Below are positions 52,127 to 62,709 of a stretch of DNA of 64,000 nt, piece after piece. Source of the DNA: Agrobacterium rosae (lineage in GTDB: Bacteria; Pseudomonadota; Alphaproteobacteria; Rhizobiales; Rhizobiaceae). Every line of letters starts with the position of its first letter. Position 1 is the first letter of the stretch. The position numbers were made by a program, and so were the translations under genes. The notes below the pieces were generated by a model that saw only the letters and a program-made list of their open reading frames with translations, did not search any database and was not told where the DNA came from. Where the stretch lies: NCBI RefSeq assembly GCF_002915175.1, contig NZ_NXEJ01000012.1:129520-193519 (forward strand). Direction: 5' to 3'.

Positions 52127-52391
52127 ACTTAACCAGAACTTATGGCAGGTGCGCAATTCCATTTTGCTTTTTCCGGCGGCTCGTCGCTTAATTTCACAAG
52201 GAGGACGAGGAGGAAGTGTTCCGAAAATCTGACCGACTGCGCCTTCGTCGTGGCATGTCCGCGGTTTCGGATCGTGTGGATCAAATCGATTCCTCTTCAC
52301 GTGCTGCTGTTCGGACAGGGGTGGGATTTCACAGTCTGGCTTCCGAACGACAGCACCGTCCGCATACGTGATTCAGGGAGGAGACCAACAC

Positions 52392-53723
52392 GTGGCTTAT
52401 TCAAGTGCAACCAATCCCTCGCCAACCAAGGCGAGTGACCGCAGCAGATTTGGGATTTTCGGGCAGCTCTGGTTCCAAGTGCTCGCAGGAACCATATTCG
52501 GCATTCTTCTCGGACATTTCGCACCGGACATCGCCGTTGCAATGAAGCCGTTTGGCGATGCCTTCATCAAGATGATCCGCATGATGATCGGACCCATCAT
52601 CTTCGTTACAGTTGTCCATGGCATCGCCGGCATGAACGACATGAAAAGTGTGGGGCGCGTTGCGCTGAAGTCGATTATCTATTTCGAGGTCGTCACGACG
52701 ATCGCGTTGGTTTTCGGACTTGTCGCTGTCAATCTCTGGAAGCCCGGAGCGGGCATGAACATCGATCCGGCGACACTGGATGCCTCGTCGATCAAATCCT
52801 ACGTAGCGACGGCTCACGACCAGTCGATGACGGCATATTTCATGGGCATCATTCCCGATAGCTTCGTCAGTGCCTTTACGCAGGGACACGTCCTCCAGGT
52901 TCTGTTCATCTCGGTTCTTTTTGGTATCGCACTGGCGTCGATCGGGGAGCGCGGCAAGCCGATCTTTCATGTGATCGAGAGCGCCTCGCAGGGCTTTTTC
53001 AAGATCATCGGTTACATCATGTATTTCGCCCCGCTTGGCGCGTTCGGGGCCATCGCGTTCACCATCGGCCAGTTCGGCACGTCGTCGCTATGGTCTCTGG
53101 GTTCGCTGATTATCGAGTTCTTCGTCATCTGTGCCCTGTTCACGGCGATCGTTTTCGGCGGGATTGCCCACTGGTGTGGCGTCAGCCTGTTGCGACTGTT
53201 CAGCTATCTATGGGACGAGATCATTATTGTCGCCGCCACAACGTCGACCGAGACCGTCCTGCCACGGCTCATTGAGAAGATGGGCAAGGTGGGCTGCGAG
53301 GAATCTGTCGTAGGATTCGTGGTCCCTGCGGGCTACTCGTTCAATCTTGATGGCACATGCCTTTATCTGACGACGGTCGCTGTTTTTCTTGCCCAGGCCA
53401 CAAACACGCCTTTGACGATCTGGCATGAGCTTAGCCTAATCGGCGTGCTTCTTCTGACATCCAAGGGTGCGGCAGGTGTAGCTGGTGCGGCTTTTGTCGT
53501 TCTAGCGGCCACTTTGAGCACAACGGGTGCTATCCCTGTTGCCAGCATTGCGCTGATCCTTGGGATCCATCGTATTCTGGCCGAAGGCTTGACCTTCGTG
53601 AATCTCATCGGCAACGCGCTCGCTTCGATTGTTATTGCCAAATGGGAAGGCAAACTCGACGAGCGGATACTGGCGGAAACCGTCGGAAATGCGCGTCTGC
53701 GACGTGCGCACGGCGTAGCCTAA
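52392..53723 (+). CDS. DctA-type dicarboxylate/carboxylate:cation symporter
   Basis: A 443-residue member of the DAACS (glutamate/C4-dicarboxylate) symporter family with eight membrane spans and two re-entrant hairpins. Landmarks are [45 protein letters not shown] (HP1) and [26 protein letters not shown] (TM7), then [21 protein letters not shown] (HP2). GTG 52392 follows GGGAGGAG. In this setting it may carry PDC or a related acid rather than succinate; the substrate is inferred from context only. Confidence 0.88.
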   Translation: MAYSSATNPSPTKASDRSRFGIFGQLWFQVLAGTIFGILLGHFAPDIAVAMKPFGDAFIKMIRMMIGPIIFVTVVHGIAGMNDMKSVGRVALKSIIYFEVVTTIALVFGLVAVNLWKPGAGMNIDPATLDASSIKSYVATAHDQSMTAYFMGIIPDSFVSAFTQGHVLQVLFISVLFGIALASIGERGKPIFHVIESASQGFFKIIGYIMYFAPLGAFGAIAFTIGQFGTSSLWSLGSLIIEFFVICALFTAIVFGGIAHWCGVSLLRLFSYLWDEIIIVAATTSTETVLPRLIEKMGKVGCEESVVGFVVPAGYSFNLDGTCLYLTTVAVFLAQATNTPLTIWHELSLIGVLLLTSKGAAGVAGAAFVVLAATLSTTGAIPVASIALILGIHRILAEGLTFVNLIGNALASIVIAKWEGKLDERILAETVGNARLRRAHGVA

Positions 53724-53763
53724 GACTGGATCCGAAAGCTTTTATACAAAGGGAACCAAAGAC

Positions 53764-54435
53764 ATGGGTATAGTTGTTCAGAATATCGAACGGGTTGCGG
53801 TCGACATCCTTGACCGGCTCGCCACTGCCGGTGTGGCGACCGTTCACGAGGCGCAGGGGCGCAAGGGGATGCTCGCCAGCTACATGCGTCCGATCTACGC
53901 GGGCGCGCAGATCGCTGGTTCGGCAGTGACAATCTCGTCCCCGCCTGGCGACAACTGGATGCTTCACGTGGCCATCGAACAGCTCAAGGACGGCGACATC
54001 CTCGTCCTGGCACCGACATCACCCTGTGACAACGGCTATTTTGGAGACCTCCTGGCAACGTCGGCAATGGCACGCGGCTGCAAAGGGTTGGTGATCGATG
54101 CGGGTGTGCGTGACATCCGCGACCTGACCGCCATGGGCTTTCCGGTTTGGTCGAAGGCAATCTCTGCGCAGGGTACGGTCAAGGAGACCGTCGGTTCGGT
54201 CAACGTGCCGATTGTTTGTGCCGGTGCCCATATCGAGGCGGGCGATATTATCATTGCCGACGATGACGGCGTCTGCGTCGTCAAACGCACGGAAGCCACG
54301 GAAGTTCTTGCCGCGGCCGAAAAGCGCCTTGCCAATGAAGAGGCCAAGCGTAGCCGTCTTGCCGCAGGCGAGTTGGGTCTGGATATCTATGACATGCGCC
54401 CGACCCTGGAGAAGAAAGGTCTGCGTTATGTATGA
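53764..54435 (+). CDS. ligK: 4-Carboxy-4-hydroxy-2-oxoadipate aldolase (LigK/GalC-like, RraA family)
   Basis: This class II pyruvate aldolase splits CHA into pyruvate and oxaloacetate. The 223-residue product has the RraA-fold signature [30 protein letters not shown] and [11 protein letters not shown], where Arg116 and Asp117 correspond to the catalytic/metal residues of characterised HMG/CHA aldolases. The C-terminal extension ([21 protein letters not shown]) is typical of the aldolases and absent from true RraA. Its stop overlaps the next start. Confidence 0.9.
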   Translation: MGIVVQNIERVAVDILDRLATAGVATVHEAQGRKGMLASYMRPIYAGAQIAGSAVTISSPPGDNWMLHVAIEQLKDGDILVLAPTSPCDNGYFGDLLATSAMARGCKGLVIDAGVRDIRDLTAMGFPVWSKAISAQGTVKETVGSVNVPIVCAGAHIEAGDIIIADDDGVCVVKRTEATEVLAAAEKRLANEEAKRSRLAAGELGLDIYDMRPTLEKKGLRYV

Positions 54436-55492
54436 GAACGGCATACCCTGCCTCTGGATGCGCGGCGGCACGTCTAAAGGGGCGTATTTTCTGGCCGAGC
54501 ACCTGCCCGTCGATCCGCCTGAACGCGATGCGCTTTTGCTGCGCATCATGGGCTCGCCGGATCCGCGCCAGATCGACGGTATCGGCGGGGCCGACCCCTT
54601 GACGTCCAAGGTCGCCATCCTCTCACCCTCCAGCCGCGAGGATGCCGATGTCAATTATCTGTTTCTGCAGGTCTTCGTGGAACAGGGACTGGTCAGTGAC
54701 GCCCAGGGATGCGGCAACATTCTGGCCGGGGTCGGACCGGCAGCGATCGAGCGTAGTCTGGTGGCGGCGAAAGACGGTGTCACGGAGGTCAGGATCCATA
54801 TGGTCAACACCGGTGAAGTGGCAGTTGCCAAGGTCGTGACGCCAGACGGACGCGTCACCTATGCGGGCGATACCGAGATCGCTGGTGTGCCCGGGCGACA
54901 CGCGGCTGTCCCGCTTCTGTTCGAAAACATAGCCGGATCGATGTGCGGCGCTCTTTTGCCGACCGGAAACGAGGTCGATGTCATCGACGAGATTCCGGCG
55001 ACATTGATCGATAATGGCATGCCCTGCGTCGTGATGCGGGCTGCTGATTTTGGCCTGAGCGGTTCAGAAACGCGCGAGGAAATCGAGGCGAATGAAGCGG
55101 TTAAGTCGCGTATCGAAGCCATCCGTTTGAAGGCCGGCCCGATGATGAACCTGGGTGACGTGACGACAGCCTCTGTTCCCAAGATGACACTGGTTTCTGC
55201 GGCGCAAAATGGCGGTGCGATTTCTACCCGCAGTTTCATCCCCCATCGTGTCCACGCATCCGTTGGCGTGCTGGCTGCAGTGACGGTCGCCACGGCGACG
55301 CGGCTTGCGAATAGCCCGGCGGCGGATCTCGCGACGCAGCCGTCAGACGGACGATATCTGATCGAGCATCCAACCGGTGCCATGGAGGTGTTCCTCGATG
55401 CCGGACAGGATGGGGAAATCAAAGCGGCTGGCACTGTGCGGACCGCACGTAAGCTGTTCGAAGGATTGGTGTTTCCCGCACCTGCCAGCTGA
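54428..55492 (+). CDS. 4-Oxalomesaconate tautomerase/isomerase (GalD/LigU-like, PrpF family)
   Basis: A 354-residue PrpF-family protein (diaminopimelate-epimerase fold). Landmarks are the start [54 protein letters not shown], and the C-terminal [22 protein letters not shown]. Within this family GalD and LigU shift the double bond or enol form of 4-oxalomesaconate so that the hydratase can act; gene context strongly favours that over 2-methylaconitate isomerase. ATG 54428 overlaps the ligK stop. GalD and LigU cannot be told apart by eye. Confidence 0.87.
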   Translation: MYENGIPCLWMRGGTSKGAYFLAEHLPVDPPERDALLLRIMGSPDPRQIDGIGGADPLTSKVAILSPSSREDADVNYLFLQVFVEQGLVSDAQGCGNILAGVGPAAIERSLVAAKDGVTEVRIHMVNTGEVAVAKVVTPDGRVTYAGDTEIAGVPGRHAAVPLLFENIAGSMCGALLPTGNEVDVIDEIPATLIDNGMPCVVMRAADFGLSGSETREEIEANEAVKSRIEAIRLKAGPMMNLGDVTTASVPKMTLVSAAQNGGAISTRSFIPHRVHASVGVLAAVTVATATRLANSPAADLATQPSDGRYLIEHPTGAMEVFLDAGQDGEIKAAGTVRTARKLFEGLVFPAPAS

Positions 55493-55609
55493 GGCGGAAT
55501 GGTGTTGTGGCGTCCTCTCGAGGAGGAGCTTTGGGTGATGCTGCAACTAAGATGATAACGATCTTTGAGACGCCCGCCATGCGGGACAAGATAAATGGGA
55601 GGAGTAGAC

Positions 55610-56605
55610 ATGAACAGTTTGACAAGATGGGTTTGCCGGTGCGTTCTAATCATGACGATGGTCGGTTCGGCCCTCGCATCATCCCTGATGCCGACAGCGG
55701 CGGCAGAGAACTACCCCAGCCGTGATATCACTTTGGTCCTGCCATTCGGGCCGGGCGGCATCGCTGACATCACCGCTCGTATCGTCGCAAATGCGCTGGG
55801 TAAAAAGCTCGGCCAACAGATCATTATTCTAAACCAACCCGGTGCAGCAGGTGCGACGGCTGCCCGAGCCGTTCTCAATGCCGAGGCGGATGGCTACACT
55901 CTGGCACTGTTTTCGAATGGCACGGCAATAAGCGTTCCGCTGTTCAAGAAACTGCCGTTTGATCCGGTTGCAGAGTTTGTTCCGGTTTCGAGCCTTGCCT
56001 ATTTCGATTTTGTCTTTGTCACCAAGGCCGACAGCAAGTTCAAAACGCTTAAAGATGTGCTTGATGCCGCCAAGGCCCAGCCAGGTGCACTGAACGTCGG
56101 AACGATCAACACGGGAAGCAGCCAGAATCTGGCAGCTGAACTGTTCAAGTCAGTGACAGGTGTTGATTTCACCATTGTCCCCTACAAGGCGACGCCAGAT
56201 CTGCAGGTCGCACTTCTCGGCGGTGAACTCGATATGATCATCGACAGCCAGACCGCACTCAAGTCTGCCTTGCAGCAGAATCAGGCCATTGCGATCGCAT
56301 CGTCTGGGCCGCAGCGGTCCATTCTAACCGCAGATGTGCCGACCGCAACAGAATTGGGTGTGAGCGGCTTCGACGTCACATCGTGGAACGCAATTTTTGC
56401 CCCGCAAGGAACCCCGCCCGACATTGTATCGGCGCTGAACGCCGCGCTGATCGAAGTGCTGTCAGATGAGGCGGTGCGCAAGCGTTTTGCGGATCTCGGC
56501 GTTGAGGCGCGGTCGAGCACCCCACAAGAGATCGGCAAACGTCTGGCTGATGACATCGCCAAGTGGGGAGCCGTGATCCAGACGGCCAACATCCCCAAGC
56601 AGTAA
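55610..56605 (+). CDS. Tripartite tricarboxylate transporter substrate-binding protein (TctC/Bug family)
   Basis: A 331-residue periplasmic protein with a signal peptide (cleavage near TAAAENYPS) and Bug-family motifs LVLPFGPGGIADITARIVANALGKKLGQ, NQPGAAGATAARAV and the VGTINTGSSQNLAAELFKS segment. ATG 55610 follows GGGAGGAG; an earlier ATG overlaps that site. The membrane subunits TctA and TctB are not in the window, so it is an orphan binding protein that either uses permeases elsewhere or acts in sensing. The aromatic-acid context suggests a di- or tricarboxylate ligand such as PDC. Confidence 0.87.
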   Translation: MNSLTRWVCRCVLIMTMVGSALASSLMPTAAAENYPSRDITLVLPFGPGGIADITARIVANALGKKLGQQIIILNQPGAAGATAARAVLNAEADGYTLALFSNGTAISVPLFKKLPFDPVAEFVPVSSLAYFDFVFVTKADSKFKTLKDVLDAAKAQPGALNVGTINTGSSQNLAAELFKSVTGVDFTIVPYKATPDLQVALLGGELDMIIDSQTALKSALQQNQAIAIASSGPQRSILTADVPTATELGVSGFDVTSWNAIFAPQGTPPDIVSALNAALIEVLSDEAVRKRFADLGVEARSSTPQEIGKRLADDIAKWGAVIQTANIPKQ

Positions 56606-56741
56606 GAACATGCGTGGTTGGACGCAAGTCGATTGCAGACGCGTTGCCAGCGTGAACATGTTTGGCGTTCGCGCGCCTGCAAGCGCGATGTGTGGGCCGC
56701 TCTTACGCGGCCTGATGGGTTAGAGCGAAAGCCCGCCCCAT

Positions 56742-56765
56742 GTTCCCGGTCCCGTGACCGGGAAC
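56742..56765. repeat. Perfect hairpin between the binding-protein and dioxygenase genes
   Basis: GTTCCCGGTC (56742-56751) and GACCGGGAAC (56756-56765) are perfect 10-bp arms around the 4-base loop CCGT. No T run follows. It could cap the upstream mRNA, be a weak terminator, or be an operator for the dioxygenase gene that starts 23 bp later. Confidence 0.6.
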
Positions 56766-56788
56766 GGTGTGTAAGGACAAGCGATTGG

Positions 56789-57751
56789 ATGGAAAGAAAC
56801 ATGGAACCATGCTTTGACATAGCGCATCTGGCGCATGTCGAGATGTATTCGGACAGGTTCGAAGACAGTCTCGATTTTTTTATCAACGTCTATGGTCTAA
56901 CCCTCACCGACAGGGACGAAAACTCAGCCTATTTGCGGGCGTGGGATGACTATGAATTCCACACGTTGAAACTCACCCGGCATACCACAACCGGTGTTGG
57001 TCATATCGCCTACCGGACCTCATCTCCGGAGGCGCTGGCCCGGAGGGTCGAAGTGATCGAAGCAAGCGGGTACCCGGTGATCGGTTGGGTCGATGGTGAT
57101 CGCGGCCACGGCAAAGCCTTCCGCTTCGCGGACCCGTTCGGGCATGTCTTCGAAATCTACTTTGATACGGTACGCTACCAACCCCCGGTGACGGAAAAAC
57201 CCAGACTGAAAAATTTGGCGCAACGGTTCCACGGTCGCGGATGCCATCCACGCCGGCTCGATCACCTCAACCTGTTGGCAAGTGACGTTTCGGAATTCCG
57301 CCGTTTCATGGAAACATGCCTGGGCTCGCGTGTGACAGAAATGATCCAGCTCGACAACGGTCGGCTTGGCGGCTGCTGGTTCACCATCAACAACAAGACC
57401 TACGATCTTGCCTGCACCGAGGAGCACGGACGCGGCGATGGTCGGCTGCATCATGTTACCTACGCGACGGATACGCGCGAGGATATTCTAAGGGCAGCGG
57501 ATATCTTTCTGGAAAACGGGGTCCATATCGAAACCGGGCCACACAAGCATGCCATTCAGGGTACATTCTTCCTGTATGTCTGGGAGCCGGCTGGAAACCG
57601 CGTCGAACTCGCCAATTCCGGTGCCCGCCTGATCCTCGCCCCCGACTGGGAACCGGTTGTCTGGACAGAAACGGAGCGCAAGAAAGGCCAGGCATGGGGC
57701 CTGAAAACAATCGAGACATTCCATACGCACGGCACGCCACCAGCCGTTTAG
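56789..57751 (+). CDS. Type I (VOC-fold) extradiol ring-cleavage dioxygenase
   Basis: A 320-residue two-domain vicinal-oxygen-chelate protein related to catechol 2,3-dioxygenase and 2,3-dihydroxybiphenyl dioxygenase. The N-terminal domain (about 10-125) and C-terminal domain (about 155-280) repeat the same fold. The Fe(II) ligands are intact in the C-terminal domain: His159 (LDHLNLLAS), His221/222 (LHHVTYAT) and Glu273 (GNRVELAN), with the conserved Tyr nearby in FLYVWEP. Start ATG 56789 or 56801. It should cleave a catechol, but the ring substrate is not predictable. The LigAB-type enzymes usual for gallate or protocatechuate are absent from the window. Confidence 0.88.
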   Translation: MERNMEPCFDIAHLAHVEMYSDRFEDSLDFFINVYGLTLTDRDENSAYLRAWDDYEFHTLKLTRHTTTGVGHIAYRTSSPEALARRVEVIEASGYPVIGWVDGDRGHGKAFRFADPFGHVFEIYFDTVRYQPPVTEKPRLKNLAQRFHGRGCHPRRLDHLNLLASDVSEFRRFMETCLGSRVTEMIQLDNGRLGGCWFTINNKTYDLACTEEHGRGDGRLHHVTYATDTREDILRAADIFLENGVHIETGPHKHAIQGTFFLYVWEPAGNRVELANSGARLILAPDWEPVVWTETERKKGQAWGLKTIETFHTHGTPPAV

Positions 57752-58330
57752 TAAGACGCATGATTTCGGTTGGCGGCAACATGATATTGGGACGCACGTG
57801 ACGCAAAAGGTGCTGTAGCGCGAAGGCACGTCTGCGATGTATGAAACGTCGTCGGCAAAGCCCCTCTGGCACGCCTTATTGATAGATGCACCGCGCCATC
57901 GGGCATAGCCGCCAGGAGCGATCGATCTCGATGGGTTAACTCGCAATCGTGAACCGTCCCACGAAGCCGCATATCCGAAGATATCGGAAAGCCCAAGGTG
58001 GGCAGGAATAGCCCTCAAACGCGCTGCATACATGTTGTGATCAACGAGATGCCGGGCGTCTTGTTTCGGTGAGAGGATCCGGGCGCGCACAGCCGTCGCG
58101 TGATCTGAATGTCTGGGTCCCGCAATTGCGGCAACATCACGAAGATATGCCAAAACGGCATTTCTGAAAGGCGCATTACGAAACTGGTGATATCGCAGAG
58201 TGCTGATATGGTTGCTGGGCGATCGAAGGAGAGCGGTCGCAAGGGAGTTTCCAGGTTTACGCAATCAAGAATGCAGCGATGCACGGGTCGCACAATGGTG
58301 GCGAGGCGGCAGCACGTGCAGGAGGTTATT
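57752..58330. other. 580-bp stretch, possibly degenerate coding DNA
   Basis: No functional gene is supported. On the minus strand several neighbouring frames give protein-like pieces (for example LVDHNMYAARLRAIPAHLGL and ELTHRDRSLLAAMPDGAV), as a decayed gene would, but I cannot name a family. GGAGG near 58320 serves the following gene. Confidence 0.35.
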
Positions 58331-59692
58331 ATGGTATCATCTCGGAATTGGAAAGTTAGTCTGGCCGGCGAAGTCATGGTGAGCAGGCCGTTCAGCATGC
58401 ATGACGAACCGGAGTTTCAAAAGGTCTGGGAATTGCTGAAAGACGCGGACGTGACTTATGGTCACCTCGAAATGAATTTTGCCGAATATGAAGAATTGAA
58501 ATGGCCTGCACGCGGACAGGGCATTGGCAGTTTCATGATGTCGGACCCTGAAATCGCCAAGGACCTGAAGTGGGCTGGCTTCGACATTATGTCGACGGCG
58601 CACAATCACAGTTTCGATTTCGGTGCAGAAGGTCTGTTCGCCACGAAAAAGCACATGAAAGCGGCCGGCATCGTCACAGCAGGCACTGGTGCCGATCTCG
58701 AACTTGCCAGCGAACCTGGATATGTCGAGAAGAAAAACGGACGTGTCGCGCTTGTCTCGACCAGTTCCGGCAACCAGCATTTCATGTGGGCGGGTCATTC
58801 CAAAGGCGCACTTCGTGGCCGGCCTGGCGTCAATCCGCAGCGTCTCACGTTCGAGTTCATGCTCGACCAGGAGACGGCCGATCAACTCAAGGCCTTTGGC
58901 GATAAGCTCAATATTGCCAAAAAGCCAAAGCACGGCCGGGAGGGCTCCTTCGGGATACAGATCCCGGGTGCACAGCAATGGGGCGATCCGGAATCGTTCT
59001 TTGTCGGCGACCACTGCGAAATCATCAGCCGTTGTCACAAGCGCGATCTCGAGCGCAATCTGCGCTCTGTCCATGAAGCGAGGGAAATGGCCGATCTGGT
59101 CATCGTCGCGCATCATTTCAGCGTTTCCGACGGTCCGCGTGGCGATACTCCGCCAGGTTTTGTGAAAGAGTTCGCTCGGGCTGTCATCGATGGTGGTGCC
59201 GACATTTACGTCGGCCATGGCTGGCACCGGACGCTCGGCATTGAAATCTACAATGGCAAGCCGATTTTCTACGGTGTCGGAAATTTCTTCGCACAGTCGG
59301 AATTCATCCAGCGCGTGCCCTATGACAGCTACGATGCATGGGGACACGATGTCGACCGCCTGCAGACACTGACGCCAGCCGCTTATCCACTGCATCCGGG
59401 CCTCGATACTCCGGTCGATACATGGTGGAGCTCGGCGATCATCCAACTCGAAATGCAGGACGAAAAGCTGAAACGCATCCTGTTGCATCCGGTCGAAATG
59501 GGCCGCGATACGACACCTGACGTTAAGCAGACCCGCCGCACCGGAAACGGCGAACATCACAACACGGAAGGTCGTCCGATCCTGGCAAAGGGAGATGACG
59601 CTGTCCGAATTCTTGATCGCTATCGCCGTCTGTCCGAGCCGTTTGGAACGACGATTGTCATCCGGGACGGTGTCGGTGTGATCGAGCTGTAA
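58331..59692 (+). CDS. CapA-family metallohydrolase
   Basis: A 453-residue protein of the CapA/PgsA (poly-gamma-glutamate synthesis-associated) family, which has a calcineurin-like metallophosphoesterase fold. Seen are LAGEVMVSRPF at the N terminus, VTYGHLEMNFAE, FDIMSTAHNHSFDFGAEGL, VIVAHHFSVSDGP and the hallmark DIYVGHGWHRTLGIEIYNGKPIFYGVGNFF. There is no signal peptide or membrane span, unlike capsule-anchored CapA, so it is probably cytoplasmic. GGAGG precedes ATG 58331. Between a catechol dioxygenase and a peptide-type importer it is more likely a catabolic hydrolase than a capsule enzyme; the substrate is unknown. Confidence 0.85.
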   Translation: MVSSRNWKVSLAGEVMVSRPFSMHDEPEFQKVWELLKDADVTYGHLEMNFAEYEELKWPARGQGIGSFMMSDPEIAKDLKWAGFDIMSTAHNHSFDFGAEGLFATKKHMKAAGIVTAGTGADLELASEPGYVEKKNGRVALVSTSSGNQHFMWAGHSKGALRGRPGVNPQRLTFEFMLDQETADQLKAFGDKLNIAKKPKHGREGSFGIQIPGAQQWGDPESFFVGDHCEIISRCHKRDLERNLRSVHEAREMADLVIVAHHFSVSDGPRGDTPPGFVKEFARAVIDGGADIYVGHGWHRTLGIEIYNGKPIFYGVGNFFAQSEFIQRVPYDSYDAWGHDVDRLQTLTPAAYPLHPGLDTPVDTWWSSAIIQLEMQDEKLKRILLHPVEMGRDTTPDVKQTRRTGNGEHHNTEGRPILAKGDDAVRILDRYRRLSEPFGTTIVIRDGVGVIEL

Positions 59693-59703
59693 ACAGAAAG
59701 ACC

Positions 59704-59736
59704 GAATTGCGGCGGAGGAGGATGTCGCCGCAATTC
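59704..59736. terminator. Hairpin after the CapA-like gene
   Basis: Perfect 11-bp arms GAATTGCGGCG (59704-59714) and CGCCGCAATTC (59726-59736) with an 11-base loop, starting 12 bp after the CapA stop codon. No U-rich tail follows, so it may protect or separate transcripts of the two gene groups rather than terminate fully. Confidence 0.5.
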
Positions 59737-59796
59737 GACAAGAACGACCAGATTGGCCGGATGAACAACGGCCATGGACACGTAGGGAGGTAAAGA

Positions 59797-60806
59797 ATGC
59801 AACAAGCGATCCAATCGGATTTTGATGCGAGCATTTCGCAGGCGACGGTCGGCTCGCGCGCGTTGCTCGACGTTCGCGATCTTACCGTCAGCTTCCCGAA
59901 TGGTGCCGGTACCACCCAGATCGTCAGGGGCCTCGACTATTCCATCGCCAGGGGCGAGACACTTGGGATCGTCGGCGAAAGCGGTTGCGGCAAGACGATG
60001 ACATCGCTGGCATTGCTTGGGCTCATTGCTGGATATGGCAAGGTCGGTGGTACGATCGGTTTTGATGGCCAAAACCTCGCGGCCTTCAGCCAGAAGCAAT
60101 GGCAGAGACTGCGCGGCCGGCGCATTGCGATGATCTTCCAGGAGCCGATGACGGCGATGAACCCGGTGATGTCGGTAGGCCGCCAGATTAGCGAAGTCCT
60201 GGTCAAGCATGAGAATATTTCCAGGAAGGAAGCTGCCAGCCGCGCCGTAGACCTTCTGGATCAGGTGGGTATTCCGTCGCCGGCGCGCAGGGCAGAGGAT
60301 TATCCGCATCAATTGTCCGGCGGGATGCGCCAACGCGCCATGATCGCCATGGCGCTGGCGTGTAAACCCGACCTTCTTATTGCTGATGAACCGACGACCG
60401 CGTTGGACGTCACCATCCAGGCGCAGATCCTCGACCTGATGCTGACGCTTCAGGACGAGGCAAGGATGTCGATCCAGTTCATCAGCCACAATCTCGCGGT
60501 GGTCTCGGAGGTCGCCCACGCGATCATGGTGATGTATGCGGGAAAGGCCGTGGAATACGCACCCTCCCAGGCACTGTTTGAAAATCCACTTCATCCCTAT
60601 ACCCAGGGACTGATCGCGACCCTTCCCGATCCGGACAGACCGGTCAAGCGCCTTTATGTCATTCCCGGGCGGGTCACCTCGGAAGCCATCCCGGGATGTC
60701 GCTTTGCCAGGCGCTGTCCACTTGCCGACGATCACTGTCGCGCGGTTGAGCCAGCGCTTCTTGACGTCATTCCCGGCCATCGCGTTGCATGTCACAAGGC
60801 AAATCC

Positions 60807-60810
<4 letters not shown>
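59797..60810 (+). CDS. Dipeptide/oligopeptide-type ABC transporter ATPase (DppD-like)
   Basis: A 337-residue ATPase: Walker [19 protein letters not shown]-loop [12 protein letters not shown], signature [19 protein letters not shown], Walker [13 protein letters not shown], and the C-terminal oligopeptide-transporter domain with [20 protein letters not shown] whose cysteines may bind an Fe-S cluster, as in recently described Dpp ATPases. The ribosome-binding site GGGAGG is upstream. It is the first gene of a five-gene importer operon and overlaps the next ATPase gene. Confidence 0.92.
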
Positions 60811-61751
<941 letters not shown>

Positions 61752-61755
61752 ACCG

Positions 61756-62709
61756 ATGTTGAGATATACGATATCGCGTCTTCTCCAAGCGGTCCTCGTC
61801 ATTTTGGTGATGTCGCTGCTTCTCTTCATGCTGATCGGCCTGATGCCGGGCGATCCGGTCGAAAACATGCTGGAGGGCAACCCCTCGCTGACACCGGAAT
61901 CCATGGCCCAGATGCGCGCGCTTTACGGCGTCGATCAGCCGATCTGGACGCGTTACGGCCACTGGCTGGTTTCGGCCCTTCACGGTGATCTGGGCTATTC
62001 GAGCGTTTATTTCCGTCCTGTGATGGATGTCCTGGGCCCAGCCGTCATCCAGACGGCAAAGCTGTTGATCCTGACGGAACTGATCAGCATTCCTCTGGCG
62101 ATGCTGCTGGGTGCGATCGCTGCGCGCAAGCCCGGTGGCTGGACCGACAGCCTCGTCAGCCTGTTTGCCTTTGCTAGCATTTCGCTGCCGGGCTTCTGGA
62201 CATCTTTGATCCTGATCATCGTGTTTTCCGTCAAGCTCGGCTGGTTGCCGGCCAGCGGCACGCCGCTGCTGGGTGATGCTTCGCTTGCCGAGCAGCTCTA
62301 TCACCTGATCCTGCCGGTCACGGTGCTTACCTTCTTCCACGTAGGACCGCTCGTTCGATATGTGCGCGCGTCGATGATCGAGACGCTGAACTCGGACTTT
62401 GTCCGCACGGCACGGGCAAAGGGACTATCGGAAACCACGGTCGTCATGCGCCATGCTCTACGCAACGCACTCATTCCTATGGTGACAGTGCTGGCCCTTG
62501 GCTTTGGCTCCCTTTTTTCAGGAGCGCTCGTGGTCGAGACCATCTTCGGCATGCTCGGAATGGGCAAGGTCATTTACGACTCGATTAGCAACATCGATTT
62601 CAACCTGGCTCTCGTCGGCCTTCTTCTGGCAACCATCGTCACGCTTGTGTCGAGCTTGCTTGCCGACCTTGCCTATGCCTGGCTCGATCCGAGGATTTCG
62701 CTGACATGA
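61756..62709 (+). CDS. Dipeptide/oligopeptide-type ABC transporter permease (DppB-like)
   Basis: A 317-residue permease with the DppB N terminus (MLRYTISRLLQAVLVILVMSLLLFMLIGLMPGDPVE), six membrane spans and the EAA-loop DFVRTARAKGLSETTVVMRHALRNALIPMVTVL that contacts the ATPases. It overlaps the next permease gene by 4 bp. Confidence 0.93.
   Translation: MLRYTISRLLQAVLVILVMSLLLFMLIGLMPGDPVENMLEGNPSLTPESMAQMRALYGVDQPIWTRYGHWLVSALHGDLGYSSVYFRPVMDVLGPAVIQTAKLLILTELISIPLAMLLGAIAARKPGGWTDSLVSLFAFASISLPGFWTSLILIIVFSVKLGWLPASGTPLLGDASLAEQLYHLILPVTVLTFFHVGPLVRYVRASMIETLNSDFVRTARAKGLSETTVVMRHALRNALIPMVTVLALGFGSLFSGALVVETIFGMLGMGKVIYDSISNIDFNLALVGLLLATIVTLVSSLLADLAYAWLDPRISLT

Noticed and set aside
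57488-58264. A 258-codon minus-strand frame overlapping the dioxygenase 3' end
   Set aside because: Part of it is antisense to the dioxygenase; the remainder is protein-like but unassigned and shifts frame, so it is described only as possible decayed DNA.
58337-59560. A 407-codon minus-strand frame opposite the CapA-like gene
   Set aside because: High GC makes long antisense frames common; the plus-strand frame has a ribosome-binding site and clear CapA motifs.
59620-60795. A 391-codon minus-strand frame opposite the DppD-like gene
   Set aside because: It is antisense to a fully conserved ABC ATPase and shows no recognisable protein features.
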